46,020 nucleotides of DNA from the NCBI GenBank assembly GCA_003551645.1, contig PUND01000053.1, forward strand, positions 1-46,020, in the 5' to 3' direction. The stretch is from Phycisphaerae bacterium (lineage in GTDB: Bacteria > Planctomycetota > Phycisphaerae > SM23-33). Within the stretch, counting starts at the first letter, position 1. Each line of letters opens with the position of its first letter. The position numbers were made by a program, and so were the translations under genes. Shown here piece by piece: positions 14,741-21,975 of this stretch. Below the pieces are notes generated by a model. It worked only from the letters and a program-made list of their open reading frames with translations, made no database searches and was not told the origin of the DNA.

Positions 14741-15811
14741 TCACTCGCCGTCGGATTCGTCGGCCGGTTCGTACCTGCAGACGCAGTCGTACACCTCGCC
14801 GCCGATATGAGCCGCTACGTTCGGGTCCTTCAGCAGGGCCAGCTTGAGGGTGTCCACGGTGAACCGCGCGTCAAAATTGCTCTCGACGGCCCGGCCCATC
14901 CCCTCGAGGATAAGCAGGTCGGCGTCGGACGCGGCGTCGTTAAGCTCGTCGGTAACTTCGGACAGGTCCACCAGCGGCGTGTCGCAACCGGTCGAGACGG
15001 CCTCGAACATCTGTGCCTGCACCAGCGCCTCGAGGTCCGGGTCGTTCTTGGCCAGGCCGGTAACGACCTCGATCATCTCATCGACGGTGATGTCGTTCAA
15101 GCTGGGCAGCTCGTTGGCCGCCAGGATTACCTGGGTGCCGTAAATCGCCAGCTCGCGGACCAGCGGCATGACGCCGAGGATGAAGTCCGGTCCGGCATTG
15201 TCCACCAGCACGACCGCCTTGGACCACTTCGTCGGCGGTGTGTCGGGCAGGTCCTCCAGCAGGCGGTCGAAGTCGTCCACCAGCCAGGGGCGCGGTTTGA
15301 CGTTGGCGAGCGTCTCGGTGAAATCGGGCGACTCATCAGCATGGTTCATAATGGCCGGTGAGCCGAGATCGAAGATGTTCCCGGCGAAAATCCGCTCGAT
15401 CAGGTGCAGCCATTTTTCCTCGCCGCTCATGGCGTGAAGCTCGCGCACCATCTGGGGGTAGAGCTTGGCGGCGGCGTCGTTCTCGCGTTTCTTTACGTGT
15501 GCGTAAGGGTCGTGCAGGCCGTTGTCGCGAAGGGCCTTTTCCCTCAGCCGGCACAGCTCCAGGACACTGAGCCGGCTGCCCGGCAGCGAGTCGGGCTTCT
15601 CCCGAAGCTGCCGGATGCTCTCGGCGAAGTCGGTACGCGCCTGCTCTATTTGTGCGACACTTCCGTACTGTTTCTCGGCGTGGCGCAGGGCGTCGTCGAA
15701 ATGACGCTCGAACAGGTCGAGCCAGTATTGCCGGCTCTCGGCGTCGTTGACCAGATCATAATCCTGTGCGACATAACTGTCCGGGTCGCGCAAAAGGCAA
15801 AAGTGACTCAT
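14741..15811 (-). CDS. DUF89-family metal-dependent phosphatase, PANK4 C-terminal type
   Basis: This 356-residue protein belongs to the DUF89/ARMT1 fold of metabolite damage-control phosphatases. The metal-binding core is VVLVDNAGPDFILGVMPL (Asp204, Asn205), followed by VILAANELPSLNDITVDE (Asn233 and Asp240) and the phosphate-binding segment ILEGMGRAVESNFDARF (about 301-317). GMGRA plus the following TLKLALLKDP is the variant seen in the C-terminal domain of eukaryotic pantothenate kinase 4, which dephosphorylates 4'-phosphopantetheine and its damaged forms. A similar role in CoA-precursor clean-up is therefore a reasonable inference, not proven. The start ATG 15811 has no strong ribosome binding site. 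The gene stands alone between the PP2C gene and the HAD gene, all on the minus strand. Confidence 0.82.
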   Translation of the reverse strand: MSHFCLLRDPDSYVAQDYDLVNDAESRQYWLDLFERHFDDALRHAEKQYGSVAQIEQARTDFAESIRQLREKPDSLPGSRLSVLELCRLREKALRDNGLHDPYAHVKKRENDAAAKLYPQMVRELHAMSGEEKWLHLIERIFAGNIFDLGSPAIMNHADESPDFTETLANVKPRPWLVDDFDRLLEDLPDTPPTKWSKAVVLVDNAGPDFILGVMPLVRELAIYGTQVILAANELPSLNDITVDEMIEVVTGLAKNDPDLEALVQAQMFEAVSTGCDTPLVDLSEVTDELNDAASDADLLILEGMGRAVESNFDARFTVDTLKLALLKDPNVAAHIGGEVYDCVCRYEPADESDGE

Positions 15812-15913
15812 CGGGGCTACTCAATACTCCAATCCGAGTTAAGGCCATGCCTGCGGCATTGGCCCAGCGGCGGCAGAGGCCCGCGGCCCCAACACCCGCC
15901 GCGATTCTTTACG

Positions 15914-17524
15914 CTATAAAACCTTTATCGCCAGCATTGTCAAGTCGTCAAAGCGGGTCTGCAACCCTACGAACCGCCTCATGCACCACAGGACGTGCTT
16001 GGCGATGCCCTGTGCGGAATGCCCCTGGCGCCAGGCCTCCAGGACGGCCTCGTCCACGCGCTCGCGACCGAATATCTCGTCGTCGAAGTTCATCGCCTCG
16101 GTCAGCCCGTCGGTGTACGCCAGCAGCACATCGCCCGACTCGAGCGTGAACCATTCCTGTCGATAGCTCAGCGAAGTATCCACGCCCAGCACCCCGCCGC
16201 CTGTGTGCAGATGACAAAGCTCGCCGCGTCGGACCAGTATCGGCGGCGGATGTCCGGCGTTGGCGTAGGTCAGCCGGCGCGTGCGGAAGTCCAGCACGGC
16301 GTAAAACATCGACGCGAAGTCACTTATCAGCGTCGCGCTACACATGTCCCGGTTGACCTTCCGGAGCACATCCACCATGTCGTACACGTTCACCGCGTGG
16401 GCCCTGAGAGATGCGCGAACCGCCGACATCAGCAGCGAAGCTCGCATGCCCTTGCCGGCAACGTCGCAGATGGCCAGGCCGAGATTGTCCGGGGGCAGGT
16501 CGATAAAATCGTAGAAATCGCCGCTCAGTTCATAGCTCGGCACGTAAACCGGCTCTATCTCGAAGCCCTCGATCGCCGGCGGAGACGACGGGATCATCCG
16601 CCGCTGCACCTCGGCCGCAAGCTCAAGCTCGCGCTTCATGGTCGCCGACCGCACCGCTTCCTGGTTCAGGCGCGAGTTGACGATGGCGGCCGCCGCCTGG
16701 GCCGCGATGGACTTCAGCAGCGAGACCTCAACCGAATCGAACACGTGCCGCTCGGCGGTGTAAACGTGCAGGACACCCTCCGGCTCGCCCTTGAAAACCA
16801 TCGGCGCGCACAACGCGCTGACTATGCCCTCCCGCGCCGCCTCGGCCGGATAAAGCACCCTGTCGTCGGACTGCTCGTCGGCGACGTACACCGGCTCGCC
16901 GGTGGCAAGGGCTTCCTGGTCGATACGGCTGTGCGAGATCAGGATCGGTCCCTTCAGCAGGTATTCCGGACTCAGCCCCGCGACGGCCTTTACCACCAGC
17001 TCGGTGCGATCCTCGTTAAGCAGCCGTATGGAGCATCCCTTCGCGTCCAGCACACTGACCACAGTTGCCGCAACGGTGTCCAGCACACTCTGGAGGTCCC
17101 GCTGTCCGGTGAACTCGGAAGTCAGCCGATACAGCGTGGTGAGCTGGTCGATGCGACGATCCAACTGCTCCTGTCGCTCGCACACCTGGGCGAGGACCCC
17201 CGCGGCCAGCAGCAGGACCCTCTGTCGCCAGTGACGGTCGTCGGCAACGTCCGGCTCCGGAGCGGTCAGCGACGCCGACTCCAAGCGAACGCAACCGATC
17301 TCCCGGCCGTCAACGCACACCGCGGCTACGGAGGAACCTGGGCCTTGTCCGGCGCCGTCAAGCCGCCCCAGGGCCGCCGGGGCATCGCCGGGAACGCCCG
17401 TATCGTCCAGCAGCGGTTCGCCGTCGGCCCCGCAGATGCGCACCTGCGTCGCCGCAACCGCCGAAAAGGCGTCCTGAAACTGCCTAAGGGTCTTTTCGTC
17501 CAGATAATCGCTAAGGGTCGTCAA
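15914..17524 (-). CDS. PocR-GAF-SpoIIE type PP2C serine phosphatase
   Basis: This 536-residue cytoplasmic signalling protein probably reverses serine/threonine phosphorylation of an anti-sigma-factor antagonist. Residues 1-50 (YLDEKTLRQFQDAFSAVAAT then VRICGADGEPL) look like the start of a PocR sensory domain. Residues about 120-285 form a GAF domain (LYRLTSEFTGQRDLQSVLDT, LCAPMVFKGEPEGVLHVYT). Residues about 305-535 are a SpoIIE/RsbU-like phosphatase: ELELAAEVQRRMIPSSPP linker, DFYDFIDL, AICDVAGKGMRASLLMS, YANAGHPPP, LLAYTDGLTEAMN and FDDLTMLAIK. The acidic metal ligands are present in GDFYDF, CDVAGKG, YTDGLTE and FDDLT. The start is read as TTG 17524 with AGGGA about 8 bases upstream; no ATG or GTG fits between it and the preceding in-frame stop. 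The effector that PocR/GAF binds is unknown. Confidence 0.87.
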   Translation of the reverse strand: MTTLSDYLDEKTLRQFQDAFSAVAATQVRICGADGEPLLDDTGVPGDAPAALGRLDGAGQGPGSSVAAVCVDGREIGCVRLESASLTAPEPDVADDRHWRQRVLLLAAGVLAQVCERQEQLDRRIDQLTTLYRLTSEFTGQRDLQSVLDTVAATVVSVLDAKGCSIRLLNEDRTELVVKAVAGLSPEYLLKGPILISHSRIDQEALATGEPVYVADEQSDDRVLYPAEAAREGIVSALCAPMVFKGEPEGVLHVYTAERHVFDSVEVSLLKSIAAQAAAAIVNSRLNQEAVRSATMKRELELAAEVQRRMIPSSPPAIEGFEIEPVYVPSYELSGDFYDFIDLPPDNLGLAICDVAGKGMRASLLMSAVRASLRAHAVNVYDMVDVLRKVNRDMCSATLISDFASMFYAVLDFRTRRLTYANAGHPPPILVRRGELCHLHTGGGVLGVDTSLSYRQEWFTLESGDVLLAYTDGLTEAMNFDDEIFGRERVDEAVLEAWRQGHSAQGIAKHVLWCMRRFVGLQTRFDDLTMLAIKVL

Positions 17525-17659
17525 TGAATCATCCCTACGGGGAACTACTCAAGACATCCATTGTAGGAATCTTGTCGCGGATTGCAGCCAAAAACGCCCG
17601 GCCGGGTGCTGTTGCCGAACGGTAACCGGTCCCGACCGACGGCCTTGCGGCCATTGCGT

Positions 17660-17689
17660 TTGACTGACCAGCCGTCGGGTCGCTAGAAT
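17660..17689 (+). promoter_or_regulatory. Sigma70-type promoter for the prepilin-like gene
   Basis: TTGACT (17660-17665, five of six) and TAGAAT (17684-17689, five of six) are 18 bases apart, about 77 bases before ATG 17767. Confidence 0.55.
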
Positions 17690-17766
17690 AAATTTTGACA
17701 GCAATAGCATTGACAAGTCCGGACTGGAAGCACTTGCCGGATGGTCCCTCAACACGGAGAAACTCA

Positions 17767-18606
17767 ATGCAGGCAAATGCGCTTAACCTTCGACAGGCAA
17801 GGCCGCACCCGCATCGCACCGGGCGTGGTTTCACGCTTATCGAGCTTCTGGTGGTCATCGCCATTATCGCGTTGCTGATGAGCATACTGATGCCCGCACT
17901 CGGACATGCCCGGGCGCAGGCCAACCGGCTCGTCTGTTCCACCAATCTAAGGAACCTCGCCCAGGCCGCCCACCTGTATGCCGACGAAAATGACGGGTAC
18001 ATCCCGCGTGATTATTATCACGGCGCCAACAACCCGCCCGGTGGTTATAATCACGGACACTATTTCTTCGGTTCCCGACTGTCGCAGTACCTCGGCGGCC
18101 CGCCGATTGACCCTTACTACGATGACCCTGAAAACGGAACTCCACCGCCCGGCGAGCCGTCCATGTCATTCGATGAGGCGCAGGAATACATGCGGGAGAT
18201 CTTCGCTGGTATGGGGTCGCTTCACTGCCCGGAGCTGACCATCGAAGAACATACCGTTCATTACGTCTCCAGCGGCTGGGACTTCGATGATATAGGGGAA
18301 TCCCAGGGCGTAAGTCGACTCGATGACATACCCGGCGCGCCATCCGACGTAATCTACTTCACGGAAGGCAACCTGGAGCGACTTGACACGGACTGGTTCG
18401 GGCATCACGACTTCTTCCATCCGACTCACATCCCGTTCGACGAGCGCGACGAGATGAACGCCAACCCCCGAACCATAGCGGCAAACGATAATCGGCATCT
18501 TGGCAGCACCACGGCGGGTTACTTTGACGGTTCGGCTCGGTCGCGCGAACTCACCGTTGAAGAGATCTCCATCAGGGAGTTCGTGCCGCGGACCAGACTG
18601 GATTAG
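17767..18606 (+). CDS. Prepilin-like protein with N-terminal methylation motif (planctomycete long type)
   Basis: This 279-residue protein begins with a short basic leader and the type IV prepilin cleavage motif [21 protein letters not shown] prepilin peptidase would cut after the glycine and methylate the new N-terminal phenylalanine. [24 protein letters not shown] and the ending region with [16 protein letters not shown] are hallmarks of the large family of long prepilin-like proteins common in Planctomycetota and Verrucomicrobiota (DUF1559-like or related). Those proteins are usually encoded singly, not inside pilus operons. ATG 17767 follows GGAGA at about 7 bases. It is separate from the secretion operon at 29950 but may use the same machinery. 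Its role is unknown. Confidence 0.85.
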   Translation: MQANALNLRQARPHPHRTGRGFTLIELLVVIAIIALLMSILMPALGHARAQANRLVCSTNLRNLAQAAHLYADENDGYIPRDYYHGANNPPGGYNHGHYFFGSRLSQYLGGPPIDPYYDDPENGTPPPGEPSMSFDEAQEYMREIFAGMGSLHCPELTIEEHTVHYVSSGWDFDDIGESQGVSRLDDIPGAPSDVIYFTEGNLERLDTDWFGHHDFFHPTHIPFDERDEMNANPRTIAANDNRHLGSTTAGYFDGSARSRELTVEEISIREFVPRTRLD

Positions 18607-18707
18607 GTGGGAACCGGCGCATCACCGGCCTGGGCCGACACATGGTCTTGTGGCGTTTGCTCTATGGACCGCACGGGTGTATTTTCATGGGCGGAAAGGA
18701 GCCGTCC

Positions 18708-19925
18708 ATGGCCAAAAGCAGCCGCGACCTGCCATCGTCCAGTGCGGACAGCATACTTGACCGTCTCAGCCGGTTCAGTATCGAGGTGCCGTCCTGGGGG
18801 TTCGCCGACACGGGAACCCGGTTCGGGAAGTTTCTTCAGCCGGCTGCGGCGGTTGACCTCGAAGACAAGCTCGCCGACGCCGGCGCCGTCCACGCCCACA
18901 CCGCAATCACGCCGACGGTCGCCGTGCACGTACTGTGGGATTTCCCCGACGGATTCGATCCGCGTGTCGTCCGCCTGGCCGACGGCCACGGCGTGCGAAT
19001 CGGCTCGATCAACCCCAACCTGTTCCAGGACCAGTGCTACCGTTTCGGCTCCATCACAAATCGCGATGCGGATATCCGCGACCAGGCCATCCGGCACGTG
19101 CTGGATTCGGTCGAAATCGCCCGCCAGACCGGCAGCCAAGACCTGTCGCTGTGGCTGGCCGACGGGACAAACTACCCCGGACAGGCCGACATCCGCGCCC
19201 GCAAGCGATGCGCCACCGACGCCCTGCGGCAAATCCACGACGCACTGGATGAAGAAATGCGGATGCTCATCGAGTACAAGCCCTTCGAGCCGGCGTGGTA
19301 TTTCACGGACTTTTTCGACTGGGGCAGCGCGTACATATTCGCCAGGGACGCCGGCGAGCGGGCGAAGGTGCTGGTCGACACCGGACACCATCTATCGGGC
19401 ACGAACATTGAGCAGATAGTCGCCTGGCTGATAGACGAGCGGATGCTCGGCGGGTTCCACTTCAACGACCGCAAGTACGCCGACGACGACCTGACCGTCG
19501 GCTCCATCGACCCTTACCAGGCGTTCCGCATCTTCAACGAGGTCGCCGCCTGGGAGCACGAAAGCGGGCGGGACCTGGACATCGCCTGGATGATAGACCA
19601 GTCCCACAACATCAAGCCGAAGGCCCAGGCGATGATCCAGACCGCCTGCCGCGTGCAGGAGCTGTTCGCCAAGGCGTTGTGCGTGGACCGCGAGCGGCTC
19701 TCGGCCGCGCGGGCGGCCGAGGACACCGTAGCGGCCGAGGAGGCGCTCCAGAAGGCGTTTTACACGGATGTTGCCCCCCTGCTCACCGAGGTTCGCCGAC
19801 GGCTGGGCGTCCCCGAAGACCCCCTCGAGGCGTTCCGCCAGAGCGGCTATGAGCAAGATGCCGCAAAGACCCGCCAGGCCAAGCGAGAAGCACTCGGCCA
19901 CCCCGGCGGGGGAAGCTACGCCTGA
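18708..19925 (+). CDS. rhaI: L-rhamnose isomerase, RhaI (Pseudomonas stutzeri) type
   Basis: This TIM-barrel metalloisomerase converts L-rhamnose to L-rhamnulose. The metal-binding residues of the RhaI/xylose-isomerase-like family are in place: Glu189 (LIEYKPFEP), Asp224 (VLVDTGHH), His251 (GGFHFNDRKYADDDL) and Asp297 (AWMIDQSHN). WLADGTNYPGQ and SINPNLFQD are also typical. At 405 aa its length fits. ATG 18708 follows AAGGAG at 8 bases; a longer in-frame start at 18642 lacks a binding site. It supplies the substrate of RhaB (9123-10613), encoded 8 kb away on the other strand. Related family members accept other sugars such as L-lyxose or D-allose, so specificity is inferred. Confidence 0.88.
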   Translation: MAKSSRDLPSSSADSILDRLSRFSIEVPSWGFADTGTRFGKFLQPAAAVDLEDKLADAGAVHAHTAITPTVAVHVLWDFPDGFDPRVVRLADGHGVRIGSINPNLFQDQCYRFGSITNRDADIRDQAIRHVLDSVEIARQTGSQDLSLWLADGTNYPGQADIRARKRCATDALRQIHDALDEEMRMLIEYKPFEPAWYFTDFFDWGSAYIFARDAGERAKVLVDTGHHLSGTNIEQIVAWLIDERMLGGFHFNDRKYADDDLTVGSIDPYQAFRIFNEVAAWEHESGRDLDIAWMIDQSHNIKPKAQAMIQTACRVQELFAKALCVDRERLSAARAAEDTVAAEEALQKAFYTDVAPLLTEVRRRLGVPEDPLEAFRQSGYEQDAAKTRQAKREALGHPGGGSYA

Positions 19926-20112
19926 CCCGCCGCTTAGCGGTTCCAGTCTCGCGAATCTGGCTATTCACATTCGTCGCCACCGAGCCGGTACGCGCGGGCC
20001 GCCGCCGATGCGGAGCGGCCGCCCGTGGCTGCTTTCATGCCCATCTAATCCCTAATTTGCCAAGCCAGATATGAGCAAATATCGGAAGATCTTACAGCGC
20101 CGGGTCGGGGGC

Positions 20113-20146
20113 AATCCGCAATCGTCAATCCGAAATCCGCAATCCG
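20113..20146 (+). repeat. AATCCG short-repeat cluster before the clpX stop
   Basis: AATCCG occurs four times in 34 bases (20113, 20127, 20134, 20141), with interspersed CAATC and AAATCCGCAATCCG arrangements. It fills the end of the 222-base gap between rhaI and clpX, two bases short of the clpX stop codon at 20148. No other gene or terminator with a T-tract is evident in that gap. Confidence 0.6.
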
Positions 20147-20147
20147 T

Positions 20148-21452
20148 TTACGCGCTTTCCTTGCGGACCTTTCGGGCGGCCTCGAGCGTCGGCGGCGTTT
20201 TTGATTCGACCATCTCCGGCGTGATGACGTAGGTTGTGCCTTCTTCCTTGCTTTCGGGCAGCTCGTACAGGAAGTCCAGCATCAGCGACTCTACCACCGC
20301 ACGCAGCGCCCTGGCGCCGACATCGCGCTCCATCGCCTTGCGGGCGATCGCGCGCATCGCCTCGTCGGTGAACTCGACCTTGCAGTCCTCAAGCTCGAAG
20401 AACTTCTCATACTGGCGGATGATGGCGTTCTTCGGCTCGGTCAGGATGCGAATCATCGCATCCACCCCGAGTGTCTCCAGCGCCGTAACACACGGCAGGC
20501 GCCCCACGAATTCGGGAATAAGCCCGTAGTGAACAAGGTCCACCGGCTGAACCTGCGGGAGTATCTCATCCCGCTCCCGGGAGGCCTCGCCCTTGTCCTC
20601 GGTGGCGAAGCCGATAAGCTGCCGGCCCAGGCGTTTCTTGATGATATCCTCAAGCCCGGTGAACGTGCCGCCGCAGATGAACAGCACGTGCGAGGTGTCC
20701 ATCTGGATGTACTGCTGTTCGGGATGCTTCCGGCCGCCCTGCGGCGGGATGTTCGCGACTGTTCCCTCCACGAGCTTCAGCAGCGACTGCTGCACGCCCT
20801 CGCCGCTGACGTCGCGGGTGATGGAGACGTTGCTGGAGGTCTTTCCGACCTTGTCTATCTCATCGACGTAGATGATGCCCCGCTCGGCCGCCTCAAGGTC
20901 GTAATCAGCCGCCTGAAGGAGCTTCAGAAGCAGGTTCTCCACATCCTCGCCGACGTAGCCGGCCTCGGTGAGCGTCGTCGCGTCGCCGATGGCGAACGGG
21001 ACATTCAGCATGTTGGCCAGCGTCCGGGCCAGCAGCGTCTTTCCGCAGCCGGTGGGGCCTATCAGCAGAACGTTGGATTTTTCCAGTTCGACGCTGTCCG
21101 TGTCGTCGGTCTCCGCCGCGGACAGCCGCTTGTAATGATTGTGCACCGCAACGGACATCACCTTCTTGGCGTGCTCCTGGCCGATGACATACTCATCCAG
21201 ATAGCTCTTTATCTGCTGCGGGGTGGGGATCCGCGTGAACAGCGGCTTGGCCTGCATATCACGGCGCTGCTCCTGGCGGATGATGTTGTGGCACAAATCG
21301 ACGCAGTTGGCGCAGATATAGACGCCGTTCGGACCTTCCACCACAGGCCCCACCTCTCCGGAGCCGCGATTACAGAAACTGCATGTCTGGCCTCGGCCCG
21401 GCCGTTGCGTACCGCCCCCGTCGCCTTGTCCGTCTCTGCTCTTTGAAGCCAT
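20148..21452 (-). CDS. clpX: ATP-dependent Clp protease ATP-binding subunit ClpX
   Basis: This AAA+ unfoldase recognises tagged proteins and feeds them to ClpP. An N-terminal C4 zinc finger binds adaptors (Cys24/Cys27 and Cys47/Cys50). Walker A is IGPTGCGKT (about 131-139), the substrate-gripping pore loop is AGYVGEDVE (about 164-172), Walker B is IIYVDEIDK (193-201), an RKH loop follows (GGRKHPEQ), and the ClpP-docking IGF tripeptide is at 280-282. At 434 aa the protein is full length. ATG 21452 is two bases after the stop of the SHOCT-like gene, so the two are likely co-transcribed. clpP is not in the window, so this clpX is separated from its usual partner gene. Confidence 0.97.
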   Translation of the reverse strand: MASKSRDGQGDGGGTQRPGRGQTCSFCNRGSGEVGPVVEGPNGVYICANCVDLCHNIIRQEQRRDMQAKPLFTRIPTPQQIKSYLDEYVIGQEHAKKVMSVAVHNHYKRLSAAETDDTDSVELEKSNVLLIGPTGCGKTLLARTLANMLNVPFAIGDATTLTEAGYVGEDVENLLLKLLQAADYDLEAAERGIIYVDEIDKVGKTSSNVSITRDVSGEGVQQSLLKLVEGTVANIPPQGGRKHPEQQYIQMDTSHVLFICGGTFTGLEDIIKKRLGRQLIGFATEDKGEASRERDEILPQVQPVDLVHYGLIPEFVGRLPCVTALETLGVDAMIRILTEPKNAIIRQYEKFFELEDCKVEFTDEAMRAIARKAMERDVGARALRAVVESLMLDFLYELPESKEEGTTYVITPEMVESKTPPTLEAARKVRKESA

Positions 21453-21454
21453 TG

Positions 21455-21814
21455 CTACTCCTTGCCTTCGCCTTCTGTTGAAGGTGGGCTGTCTGTTTGT
21501 CCATCGTCACCGTCAGCAGGCCCACTTGAGGATGAACCGTCACCGGCGTCGATGCCCAGCACCTGCCTGCGCAGCCGCCGGTATTCCTCGTCGCTGATCT
21601 GGCCGCTGCTTCGCATATTCTCGAGGCCTTCCATGGTGAACGGCGGCGCGGACTCCGATGTATCCTCCAGGGCACGCCGTCGAAGCCGGCTCATCAGCAC
21701 ATACGCTACCAGCAGCAGCAAGATCATCAAGCTGCCGATAACCAAAAACCACACCACATAACCGAGGTCAACCGAGGCTGCCAAAAACGGACCGGCTGGA
21801 AGTCCTCCTGTCAT
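21455..21814 (-). CDS. Small single-pass membrane protein with SHOCT-like segment
   Basis: This 119-residue protein has an N-terminal transmembrane helix (VVWFLVIGSLMILLLLVAYVL), a basic stop-transfer patch (RLRRR) and a cytoplasmic segment, FTMEGLENMRSSGQISDEEY then RRLRRQVLG. That segment has the shape of a SHOCT domain, a short motif often found at protein ends in membrane-associated proteins. The tail is acidic and Ser/Gly-rich. ATG 21814 is preferred to ATG 21823 because the -10 box TAGAAT (21827-21822) overlaps the upstream ATG and would start transcription next to 21814. The gene precedes clpX by two bases and probably shares its mRNA. Function is unknown; a membrane link for ClpX is speculative. 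Confidence 0.72.
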   Translation of the reverse strand: MTGGLPAGPFLAASVDLGYVVWFLVIGSLMILLLLVAYVLMSRLRRRALEDTSESAPPFTMEGLENMRSSGQISDEEYRRLRRQVLGIDAGDGSSSSGPADGDDGQTDSPPSTEGEGKE

Positions 21815-21821
21815 GCATGTC

Positions 21822-21851
21822 ATTCTAAGACATAAGGTCGCTTCCGGTCCA
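21822..21851 (-). promoter_or_regulatory. Candidate promoter giving a leaderless SHOCT-clpX mRNA
   Basis: On the minus strand TGGACC and TAGAAT (21827-21822) are 18 bases apart. The predicted +1 is 21815 or 21814, the first base of the preferred start codon. Confidence 0.45.
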
Positions 21852-21901
21852 GCGCCGGATCGAACAAACCCAAAAGGACTTGCGGTTATACCCCGGCGGA
21901 G

Positions 21902-21941
21902 AAAGAAAAAGCCCGGCCATCCCGTTCGAACGACCGGGCTT
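21902..21941 (-). terminator. Rho-independent terminator after the HEAT-repeat gene
   Basis: On the minus strand AAGCCCGG pairs with CCGGGCTT (8 bp) around a 17-base loop, followed by TTTTCTTTC. It lies about 35 bases past the stop codon of the HEAT gene. Confidence 0.8.
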
Positions 21942-21975
21942 GCAAATAAGCTCAGTAAAATGACCTCCGCGGCCG

